Below, piece after piece: positions 54,160 to 64,000 of a stretch of DNA of 64,000 nt. The translations under genes were made by a program, and so were the position numbers. The stretch comes from Ecdyonurus torrentis (taxonomy: Eukaryota > Arthropoda > Insecta > Ephemeroptera > Heptageniidae). Below the pieces are notes generated by a model. It did not search any database. It was not told where the DNA came from and was given only the letters and a program-made list of their open reading frames with translations. Position 1 is the stretch's first letter; the number at the start of each line of letters is the position of its first letter. The DNA lies in NCBI GenBank assembly GCA_949318235.1, contig OX439132.1, positions 9,292,953-9,356,952 on the forward strand, written 5' to 3'.

Positions 54160-56053
54160 TTTTACTTGAATTATGACTCACTGAAATTCTGCTATATGGT
54201 CAAGTATAATCATATTAAAGTGAACGTACTTCTATATTTATAAGTACGTACATATATAATACAAAATAATGTATAACTTATAATTTAACGATAAATGGGG
54301 ATACTCAAGTGAGATACATACTTAAGTATATAATGTTTAGAGTTTGGTCATATAATCTCATATAATATAAGAGCCTATACTCTCTAGCATTTGGGTTTAT
54401 CACTTTAGATCATCTATACGTGTAACTTTAACTACGATGCTATAAATTTTCTAAAAACGACTTTTACAAAAAGGTAAAAAAAACCTATGAGATATTAGCA
54501 CATTCATTTTATATAACATGATGCCCACCCATCTAGTTCTATGTGGTAGGTTTTTATTTTTATTTTTATACCTTTTTTCAAAAATTTCGCGCTTTTGCTT
54601 GTCAACAAAAATTAATTTAGTATAGATTTTTATCAGTATTTTTTATTATTCATAAATATTAAAAAATTATAAAAGCATTTAGATGTTATTTTTGATACAT
54701 TTAAATTGTGATTTTAATCTTTAATTTATATACATTTTTCTCTCGTAATATATTTTTCATTTTATTTATTTATTAATAAATAAATAAAGTGTTTTTTTTA
54801 TACATCGCAATTTAAGGTTCTCTGTTTTGTAAATTAGTAATATCAAATTAAAGTAAGAATACGCTGACTATAATTATATACTATAGAATTAAAGGGATGT
54901 ATTTTCCTTATTTACCAATAGTAAATACTCTTTTCTGAAAATTATTACGTAATATACACATAAAAGTAAAGAGGAAAATATATAATATAAAAAAAAGGTA
55001 AACAAAGAAACAACAAATGAAATGTCACTCCGTATAACTTGCAAAATTTCATTACTGTACAGTACAGTAAATATATTGCATTTTCTTCACAATTCAATTG
55101 AAAATTTATGACGTAGCAAGAGATAATAAAACAAAGTTCTTTTGTACTATATAAAGTTTATCAGTTAAGTAAACTTATTTATAGGGAAGAGTTGCAATAT
55201 GTCTTCTTAAATATAAAAGTACATTATTCTATAAATTACGTGTTCTATATTTCGCAATACATGCAGTATTTCAATAAATTCTCTATGTATAAGAGAAAAC
55301 TACATTCTTTATAATTAAGTTACTTTGTATATATGTAAATACATGAAATCAAATATAAAGAAAAAAATATATAATACATAGCTGTAATCAAGTCCATAGT
55401 TCATGTCATTTGCAGAAAATCTTTCACAGTAAACATACATGGCTTAAGGCCATTGAATTTACTTGTAATAAAATTTTTGCTTCATGATAAAATGCTTTTT
55501 TTTTCTCTAAGTCTTTATTCATCTCTATACATAAATATTCATTTCATATAAAATCTATTTTTCATTTTCTCTCTCATCCCTTTCTTGTTTGCTCTTGTAG
55601 CCACTTAATGATGATCTGTCTGTAGTAATAGAGTCATTTTGTCTAAAGTGGGGGTGCATAATTGCTTAGTAAAATTCACAGGGGAGCTAGACTAAAGGGA
55701 TGCAACTTGACAAGGGTTCATAGAAAAAGGGGGAAAAAAGAGGGGGTTCAAACTTTCATACTGAAAATTCCTGACCAGTATCTTCGCCGCAGGACTTCCA
55801 ACTAAAAAATACGAAGAAAAAAATTGGGAGATCATAAAAAAAATACTAACGATGAAATATAATGGGAAAAAAATTCCCCTTATATAGAAAGCTCTATATT
55901 ATATTTTTTTTCTTTTAATAGAAACGCCTTCAAATTATTGTAATGTCTCCATTTATTTTATAAAATTTTCATTACAGAACAAATTTTGTTCTTTCATTGA
56001 TATTGTGCCAAAACTTTTTTTCTGAGAGAAAGAAACATAGAGAGTTAGAGAGA

Positions 56054-56088
<35 letters not shown>

Positions 56089-58767
56089 GATACATTTGAA
56101 AATAATAAAAAAAAAGTTCTCATTTTTTTAAAGTAATTAAAATGAAGTGTTGAAAGCTATATTCTTGACAGCGTACATACAGTGCAGATGTTACGTTTTA
56201 ATATTTATCTTTGAACAAAATAATAATCCACAACATTCAAGAGACATATTTTAATTTTCTTTGTATATGTTTTTTTGTTTTGTTTTTTCCTTGCATGCAT
56301 GGCAGTGGTAGTACGAGATGAACGTAATGTAATTTTTACCTCCTATTATTATTGTTATATCTTTTTTCATCTCTTTTTCTCTTTTAGTCCTGCAATGCGC
56401 CACCAAATTACATAAAAATAAAAAAAAGTACACCATTATAAAAATACATTACAGTATTTAATATATACCACAAAAAGAATAAAAGAGTTTCTTTAATAAT
56501 TTTTATTTTATATAATACCTTTTGTATAATATAAAGTTGAAACCCTTATTTATTACTCAACTTCTTAACGATTAAAAAAATATATTCTTAAATTATTTTG
56601 TCATATACAATGAATGTTTTATGAGAAAAAGAATAAAACAAAAAGTGGAGATTTAAAATAAAATAAGACTTGAAGATAATACTTCTATATTGTGGTTATT
56701 AAATAATGTAAAATGAACATTTCAAGAATCTTTCATGAAGGAGAAAATCTTTTTTAAATTTACAGGTACCTATACCGTTATACTTCAATTATATATTTTA
56801 TAATTATTACTTATTACTTTTTTGAATTGACGATGAACAGTACTGAGGTTCCATAAATGGTAAGAAAGTATAAAAGAAATATCGTTTTATTTTAAGATAC
56901 TTAAGTTGCAAATCATTATAATTATACTAAGAATTTTAATAATATAAGTTTTCCCGAATGTTATTATGTATCTTGTCTTATGCATAACAAAAGCTTGTTA
57001 TTGTACATAAAACGTGTATCAACAAATAAATTACGCTTTCTATACTGTTATTTTGTGGTTTAAGAAATTTCAAAATGAACCTTTTTTCAAATATTCTCGC
57101 ACTTCAGTAAAATGTGTTTATGACTGCATTTTTGATTGCCCATAACAAAAAAAATCGTCGTGGATAAGAATCGTCTTTTTCCCATATAAGTTTATTAGTT
57201 GTAAACAAACTTCGCATATAATTTCTATTAAAGGAGATTGTGAAAAAATTATTTTTTAGAATAATAACAATGGTTCTATTCACGCTTGTTTAAAAGCATT
57301 AAAAGAGTTTGCTCATTTCCCGATTTATTTTATTTTGTTAAAATGCACAGTGTTTCTTGATTTTAGTAATTTTAAAAGTATCCCTTACTCCTGACCCCTT
57401 CAACCCCTATACTTAAATATATAGTTAGTTCACTTCCCAGTTGAATCAATTCAAAATCGGTTAAATTTCCGGATTGTCCAGTTGCCAGTCCATTTCTCTT
57501 TTTTTCTCTTTTTTCATATATTATAACTATCTTTGAAAATATCACAGCAATCAAAATGATTTTTCAATCACTTTTATTACTACGTATGAAACAAGGTGAA
57601 CAATAATGAATAAAATAATAAACCATGGTCGTATGTTTTATTAATTATGGTTTATTTATCAGAAACTGGAAACTTTATTGCGACTCAGGCAGTTCACAGT
57701 AACAAATATACTTACAATACAAGTGTTGGTCTAGCCATTATTTATTTATATAATATATTTGTATATATGTATAAGTGAAAATAATTTTCAATAGTTTTAT
57801 CTATATAGACAATCGCAAACAATAATAATATATAAATTTAATCAATATGATGTTCAAAATTTGAGTGTGTAGTAAACATAAGTACATACATAATGTTGTT
57901 TTTACAGATATGCATATTATAACAAAATCTAAAAAAAAAAAAAATGATGATTCTATATTTTATTAATTGAAATAGAGATTATTAAAAACGTATATATAAG
58001 AAGACGTTTTGACAGTTTACACATCAAGTTAAATCTCTCTGATACTTTTTTTTTATGCCCACTCGATGAAAGATGATGATAAAGTGGGTGTAACTATTTA
58101 AAAAAAAATCATTTTACACCGCATCATTTATTTCTTAGATAAAATTACTTGATAAAAATATATAAGTATACATAATTTAAATAAAATTTCTTGTATTTAA
58201 ATAATAATAATATATAATAAATGTATTTTAGAATAAATAGAACTAAAAGTTTATTTAAAAATACATTTCATATATTATGTAAACCATAAAATTTTATTAT
58301 ACTTTTTGTGTGCTGACAAATATTTGTCACTGTACAATTAACGTCATTTTTTTTTACGTTTATTTAATGCTAGTATTTTACACTGAAAAAACTAATAATG
58401 AGAACATTTCTTCTTTCTATTTATAAAATCCACATACAGTATACATTATACTCATCCTGTCAGCGCAGTTTTTTTTTTATTATTTTTTTTTTTTTTACAT
58501 TTTTGTAAATGAATATAATAAATAAATAATAAAAGTTCATCCAAATTTTAATTAAAAAAAAAACGAAGCTTTATGAATGCATTGAAAGTTCCATAATTAT
58601 TTTCACGCTAATTAAAAATATTACTGTGAATCAAAAATTAAAAAAAAAATACTAATTTCTGTCTCCTACAAACACTTAAAATGCATAAAATTAAGCGCTA
58701 GTGTGTGATTACATGTTATATTTTTAATGTCAGCATTAAGAAAATTTAAATTCATGAACGGAAAAAG

Positions 58768-58799
<32 letters not shown>

Positions 58800-58820
58800 A
58801 AAAAAAAAAGGGAAATCATA
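54159..58820. other. Long A+T-rich stretch, no gene recognised
   Basis: An AG array lies at 56059-56086. GC-richer patches are 55604-55800 (with GGGGGTGCATAATTGC and TCTTCGCCGCAGGACTTCC) and 57375-57500. The minus-strand frame at 57372-57554 contains NGLATGQSGNLTDFELIQLG, which looks less biased than most here but matches nothing I know. A long A-rich run lies at 58762-58809. Confidence 0.45.
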
Positions 58821-58865
58821 CAATAAAATATGATTATATTATATGTATATAATCATATTTTGTTG
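58821..58865. repeat. A+T-rich palindrome with 19-bp arms
   Basis: CAATAAAATATGATTATAT (58821-58839) and ATATAATCATATTTTGTTG (58847-58865) are complementary with a single mismatch around the seven-base loop TATATGT. It follows the long A-rich run. It could extrude as a cruciform, or be the remnant of a small palindromic insertion. Confidence 0.85.
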
Positions 58866-60290
58866 CTGAACGTTTATACTGCTAAAGTGAAATGAGTTTG
58901 CCAGAGAGCTTTACTGTTTTAGTGGTGAAAAGAACTTTGCTCTACAGCAAAGTTGACACAACAACTCTTTGTGCGGCTGAAATGCAAGACTCGTTTAGAA
59001 AGAAACAATTTACTTTTTCTTACAGTGTAAGATTAAAAAAAGAGTTCTTATATTTTAGAAACATTTAAACGTATCTCAATTTTAACTTGAATTTAATATA
59101 CAACTCTTAAAAGTTTATCACAAAAAAGAATTGTAAACAAAAGCATAAAATTTGAGTAAGCTTCTTTGTCATAAGTCATAAAGAATTATTGTTTTCTTTT
59201 TGAATGGAAAAATCTATTCACTGTCAAGAAAATTTATTTTCAAAACTAACAATCTGAAAATAATTGTCGCCTACGCCCAAAAGGGATACTTTTTTTAAGG
59301 CACAATATTTGAATATATAGGATATAATAGAAAATATATAAAAGGAGTATCGATATGAAAGAATAATCTGATGATAAAAAAAAATTCCAAACTTTTTTTT
59401 TTGATGACTTGATTAATGACAGTAAAATAATAATAAATATCTATAATCATAAAACTGGGTGTAACAATCGTACTAAAAATGAAAATTATATCGATGAAAC
59501 CTAATCTTTATTATAATACTTTTTTTTAAACGTAATAAATAATGTAAAAATTGTATTACAGAATGCTGTACAATAATTATCTATAATTATTCCATGAAAG
59601 CTATAAATTACGTTGATATAATTAAAACATTAAAATTATAAAGCTTATATAATATTATATACTTGTACATAATTATATTACACAATAATTATATCTTCAA
59701 AAAATATAACTGATAAAAATCTTGAAAGAAAAAAAAATTTAAGATAAATTTTTAATTATTGTCCCAACAACTTTTTTTAACCAAATAAGTATATTTATAT
59801 TATGATATATAAAAATCTAAACGGTTAAATTTCAGTAAAAGTGTGTTATTATTTTAATATATGAAAGAAAGGCATGTAAGGGTAACTCTCCATAGGCTTC
59901 AATCTATGCTGTCTGTTTAATTTCCTTTGTTTATTCAAAGTTAAAAAGAGGTTTCCTTTAATTAGGTTACTATCAAGATATTATGGAAATTAAATTGACC
60001 TTATACTTTTTTTTTAAAACAAGAATAACAATCTGACATATTATTATATTCATTTTGATGGGAATATTTTTTAATTTATTCATTTAAAAATGAAAAAAAT
60101 CTCTACATTTTAAATACAAACATTTCTAAATCAGTTAGTTTATTTAAAGTAAATTATTTTTCATAATCATTTAGATCTAATAAAAAAAAAAATAATCAAA
60201 GAAATAAAGCATGAGATTTTCTTCTTTATAGGACGTCATTTTATTTCACGCAGCTTGCAGCAAATGTTTGTTTTACAGTACACGCTCTGC
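58866..60290. other. A+T-rich stretch, no gene recognised
   Basis: Unique A+T-rich DNA up to R1 copy 3. The last 60 bp (TTTCACGCAGCTTGCAGCAA) are a little GC-richer. Confidence 0.5.
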
Positions 60291-60601
60291 TATAGGATGT
60301 ATACGGATGACATCATATATTTAATGCTCTTGGAGGCCATACTGGAGTAGTGAATAACATTGCTGAGCATAGGAAAAACTTTGTTTTAGGCAATTTTTTA
60401 TTGAAAATCTGTTAATGTTTTGTTATTTGTTATTTTTCTCACATACTTGATATACTAATTCAACATATTTACAGCATCAATGCTCTCAAAAATATTTCAT
60501 AGTGTTTTTAAAATGGCAAAATGATTTATTTTCCTATGCCACCCATGTTATTGAGTGATCCAACATGGCGTTGACTTTATCATGAATGCATACACCCTAT
60601 A
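60291..60601 (+). mobile_element. R1 palindromic element, copy 3 (most complete)
   Basis: The 311-bp element begins TATAGGATGTATACGGATGA and ends with the approximate complement, TCATGAATGCATACACCCTA plus TA. Inside these lie GAGGCCATACTGGAGTAGTG against its partner CACTCAATAACATGG-type sequence and AACATGGCGTTGAC. The middle carries ACAGCATCAATGCTCTCAAA, as in copy 1. TGACATCA (60308-60315) stands where copy 2 has TGACGTCA. Both ends carry TA, which would fit a TA target duplication as used by mariner-like elements, but this is not proven. No coding frame is present. Confidence 0.82.
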
Positions 60602-60711
60602 AAACTTTACTCTATTGCCTTACAGTACAAAAGAAACAATAAAATTTTCTATGACAGAATCTGTACAAATATAACATACATAATTGTAGGATATCAATAC
60701 TGACTCATCAC

Positions 60712-60713
<2 letters not shown>
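60602..60713. other. Spacer after R1 copy 3, nothing recognised
   Basis: A+T-rich. It may include further R1 sequence, because copy 1 shows loose similarity past its end. Confidence 0.4.

Positions 60714-60743
<30 letters not shown>
60714..60743. repeat. Poly-T run, 30 bases
   Basis: An uninterrupted T homopolymer. It could be a minus-strand poly-A tail, but no body is recognised on its right. Confidence 0.9.
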
Positions 60744-60744
<1 letters not shown>

Positions 60745-61705
60745 TAGTGTATAATTTACTTTATTTTTACAATTTAATATGGGTGTTTAATATTTAAATT
60801 TCTTACAATATGTCTTAAAAAAAAATACATGAACTTATTCAATTCCGTTTAAGGTTACATATCTTTTGCGTAGGACCGCCAGCGTAGATAAACTCCCTGT
60901 CAGGGTCAAAGTTCAAGACTCATGTATATTTTCACCTGACTTTATTATGTTTGGCACACACAAAAAAAGAAATAATGTTTTGTGAGTTCATTTGTTAAAC
61001 GGGCAGCATGTTTTCATTATGTTTATTTTATTCAAAAGAGTTAAATGCATGTAAATTAATAAATTTCACAATAAAAAATACATGTTTATTTTAGTTAAAT
61101 TAGAGATTTTATCTTTTTTTATATCTGAGTAGTAAATTTAATCTTTAAAAAAGATAGAACTAAAAAAATATCTAGTAGCTGAATTAAAAAATAATAATAA
61201 TAAAAAAAAAAAAATGATAAATGAAACATGAGTTTTACGTTTGCAAAACTATAAAGCATTTTGCATCCTGATTAGAACTTTTTTCATTCCAGTAATTCAA
61301 GTATAAAATTCAGGCCAATAATCAGTTTAAAAGTAAAGAAATTAAATTATCCCCAAGGAAAGATGAAGGGCAAAAATTAAGAACTGGAAAAAAGTTTTTA
61401 TTTCTCTTATATGTTTTACTTCCTGTCTTTCTCTGCAGACGATTCAGATTTTAGAAAAAACAAAAACTACCTTGAAATGATATTTAAAATGGCTTTTTCA
61501 TTATATTATTATTATTATTTTTGATTATCATCTAATTTGAGACAGCTAAAACAAAAATAAAGCTTTTGTATAAGCTTCTTAACCATATTGAATAAGTAAT
61601 TAAAAATTGAAAAACATTTTATAAATAATAATCATTATTAACAAAATATACTTGAAAATGACTTATGAATACACAGTGTTAAAAGACAGTAGCAAATCTA
61701 TTTTC

Positions 61706-61709
<4 letters not shown>
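60744..61709. other. A+T-rich spacer with a small GC-richer patch
   Basis: Around 60868-60920, GCGTAGGACCGCCAGCGTAG and the palindrome CCCTG-T-CAGGG stand out, followed by GTTCAAGACTC, a weak B-box-like word. A tRNA fold cannot be drawn. Nothing else is recognised. Confidence 0.45.

Positions 61710-61787
<78 letters not shown>
61710..61787. repeat. (AG)n microsatellite, 78 bp
   Basis: A pure AG array ending at ATGATATG. Confidence 0.96.
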
Positions 61788-61793
<6 letters not shown>

Positions 61794-62404
61794 GAAATAA
61801 TATATTTCAAACTGTCAAAAGTTTTCAATCATTAGTCAAAAAAACAATGTTAATTTATCACAAATTAAAATCGAACTTTCAAAAAGTAAAACCTCTTTTG
61901 ACAAAATAAATATTTACTTTTGTTAATGAAGTTACTAAATTACAAACGTTTACTCTCTTGTCATAACGTAACATCATTATTATTTTAAATAAGTTATTTC
62001 AACAATTTTAATTACATTTTCGTATAATAATAATTTACGAGTGCAAAATTTTCAATTATTGAAATTCTGTTGATATAAAGTGTTATTTTAAGAATAATAT
62101 ACATGATATAAAAGTTTATATACAAATATACTGTAAAAGACAATTTGTATATGTTGGCACCATAGCTTTACTCATTATTGTAAAAGAGTAAAGATACTCT
62201 TCTATCTGAAAACATCCTCATCCTCATCACCTATTTGTGTCTGCATTTTAGTTATTTTTATCTCTATACAGTTCAATACAAAATCTATTTTATTTTACTA
62301 ACGAAGACATTGATAGGCTTAAAAAAAAGAGAGAAGCTAAATACGTTTTATTTATATATAAAAAAAATCAAACATCAAAAGAAAAGAACATTTAAACTGT
62401 TTTT
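61788..62404. other. A+T-rich spacer, no gene recognised
   Basis: A 72-codon frame (62235-62453) overlaps the candidate below in another phase and is low-complexity. Confidence 0.45.
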
Positions 62405-62677
62405 ATGTATCCCTTGTGTGTACATGAATTACACAGTCAACTTTATGGTATAACTAAATACGATGAGATAGAGAGTAAGTGTCCCTCGGTCTTCGTGTCG
62501 ATTGCTGTTGGTCAAGTGCCAGCAAGAGACAGTATAGAGAGACAAAAGTCGGTTTTTGAACAAAGTAGACTCCGTTCAATGAGCGTCAGAAGCACGTACA
62601 ACACGTTCATTATTGCAACTGGCCTTTTTTTTTTCTATTTAATCGAATTTACCGAGGATAAAGTGGATTGGACTTGA
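62405..62677 (+). CDS. Unrecognised 90-codon frame in a GC-richer patch; doubtful exon
   Basis: I do not recognise this protein. It is listed because its middle (residues 27-66, with SKCPSVFVSIAVGQVPARDS and then an Arg/Ser-rich part ERQKSVFEQSRLRSMSVRST) has the most protein-like composition of any frame here. The DNA from 62470 to 62615 is also less A+T-rich than the flanks. It ends with a hydrophobic stretch encoded by a T run (GLFFFYLIEF) and an acidic tail. A donor-like AGA/GTAAGT occurs near 62473. There is no recognised domain, no promoter and no neighbouring exon. A non-coding conserved patch or chance is as likely. Confidence 0.15.
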   Translation: MYPLCVHELHSQLYGITKYDEIESKCPSVFVSIAVGQVPARDSIERQKSVFEQSRLRSMSVRSTYNTFIIATGLFFFYLIEFTEDKVDWT

Positions 62678-64000
62678 AAAAAAATAATAAAAATAAAAGG
62701 TCATATGTTACAAAGTTAGAACGTTGAACAAGAAAAAAAAAAAGAAGAAGTAATTATATCTGTAAGATTTGTGTTATTTTTCATTAAATTTTTTGGAGAA
62801 ATTTTTAAGTTAATATAAGATAATATCTATAAGAAGAAAAAAGATTTTATATAATATACAGTGACTTTATTTTATAATAATGTTAAGAGGTTTAGGTATT
62901 AAATTAAATTTAGAACGTAAGTTTCTTAGAGAGTAAAATTTGCAAGGAATGTTTATACAAGAATTACAGATTTTAATCGCATATTCAAGTTTTAAAACCT
63001 GCTAATAAAAATAATAATAATAAAAGCTTTTATGCCAATATGTATATTGTTATATATATTATATAGTACTTAACTTTTGAAAATTGAGCTTATATAATAT
63101 ATTATAGTTTTTAGAGACTTTATAATAAATGATTTTGTAGATTTTTATGATATTTAAAATAATTTAGAATTCATTTAGCAAAAGTTTAAATACATCATCG
63201 TATTTTACTTTGTGTAATGTTTTGACGAACTTTTTTTTTTGTAAAAAATTGTTGGTTAAATTAACTTTAATTGAATTGCACGAATTGCCATAAGCAACAT
63301 TTGAAAACTATACCACAACTACTATACGAGCTATAACTACTGGAGGGTAGGATGAAAAATTGTTTCAATTATAAATTAATTTTCATTTCTCTTTATTATT
63401 CTACTGTATATACACAATTTAATATCTAAACAAAAACGATTATTATTATTTTTTAATAAACATTTATTTAGTTATTGAATTATCAAAAGACAGAAAGACG
63501 AAGAATAATTAAATAATAAAAAGTTGGTTCCAGGTATTTTATATTAGAATATTAAAATTTGTGACGAATGTTGTTTATAAATGAAAACTTTTTCTTTATA
63601 GACGAAAGCAAGCAAACAAACAAAAAATTATTATTATTATTATTTTTTAACTTTTTACAGTAAATGTCACCCAGATTCTTTTTCATAAATGTGTTTTTAT
63701 TTCTCTTTTTTTCCGAGCTAAAGTTTTGCTGGCATTTTTTGTGACTGGTGTTACATAATATAGAATAAAAGTTTAAAAAAAAAAAAAGTTTTTAACTTAA
63801 CAACATTATGTCACCACCCACTAGCACGAGAATGAGTTTAGTATGATGAGAGTAAAATATAGTTACACAACTAACTGTGAGCTTTTTCGATTGATTACCA
63901 AAGTGTTATATAAATATAGAGTATTATAATGTCAAAATAAATGGAGAAATTTTCTTAATGGCTGAAAATGATATACTGCGATGATCTGACTTAAAGTTTA
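62678..64000. other. A+T-rich window end, no gene recognised
   Basis: Unique A+T-rich sequence with short ATT/TTA trinucleotide runs near 63012 and 63630 and an A run near 63776. Nothing can be named. Confidence 0.5.

Noticed and set aside
60868..60925. Possible tRNA gene around GTTCAAGACTC
   Set aside because: No cloverleaf can be drawn, and no A box lies at the right distance.

Overview
The window is a strongly A+T-rich eukaryotic nuclear segment in which I recognise no complete protein-coding gene, rRNA or functional tRNA. It is built from long A and T runs, many dinucleotide microsatellites (mainly AT and AG/CT), one very large TTTA/TTCA array, and a set of short palindromic elements. 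Open frames are short. Most run through microsatellites, homopolymers, the assembly gap or transposon copies, and none shows a protein family I know. The best fit is an intergenic or intronic stretch of a repeat-rich invertebrate-type metazoan genome. Phylum cannot be decided from this sequence. A run of exactly 200 N at 21186-21385 looks like a fixed-size scaffolding gap, so the two flanks may not be truly adjacent at the spacing shown.

The most informative content is a collection of miniature inverted-repeat or foldback elements found by matching arms and copies by eye. Family R1 (about 310-320 bp, long imperfect inverted repeats ending near TATAGGGTG) has a truncated copy at 1-321, an inverted copy at 39973-40291 and a third at 60291-60601. 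Family R3 lies between TTAA sites and has one copy at 18818-19152, seated in the centre of a larger foldback (18662-19302), and one opposite copy at 28543-29029 carrying a poly-A-containing insertion. R2 (10203-10569), R4 (38791-39120) and R5 (24324-24469) are single-copy hairpin elements. R6 fragments lie at 7086-7190 and 16945-17050. Two copies of a short retroposon-like 3' end (R7, 43480-43549 and 49945-50012) share a small hairpin whose stem is kept by a paired change.

Layout: 0-10 kb is R1, tracts and a GC-richer island at 5.2 kb. 10-20 kb holds R2, a second island at 10.9 kb, the 530-bp tetranucleotide array at 15.6-16.1 kb, R6, and the foldback/R3 nest. 20-30 kb holds the gap, R5, a pre-miRNA-sized hairpin at 25.0 kb, an E-box/CRE cluster at 27.6 kb, and R3 copy B. 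30-40 kb holds a 200-bp AT array, a promoter-like cluster of two CCAAT boxes and an E2F-type site at 32.8 kb, an AG/CT/AG tract set at 37.8 kb, R4, a tRNA-like relic at 39.24 kb, and R1 copy 2. 40-64 kb is mostly featureless A+T-rich DNA with AG/CT arrays (largest at 48.3-48.6 kb), R7 copies, several short hairpins, and R1 copy 3.

Since no genes are supported, no gene cooperation can be described. A recurring theme is the palindrome TGACGTCA (a CRE/bZIP-type site) or a one-base variant, inside at least four otherwise different palindromic families (R1-R4). Coordinates of imperfect repeats were set by eye and may be off by a few bases.
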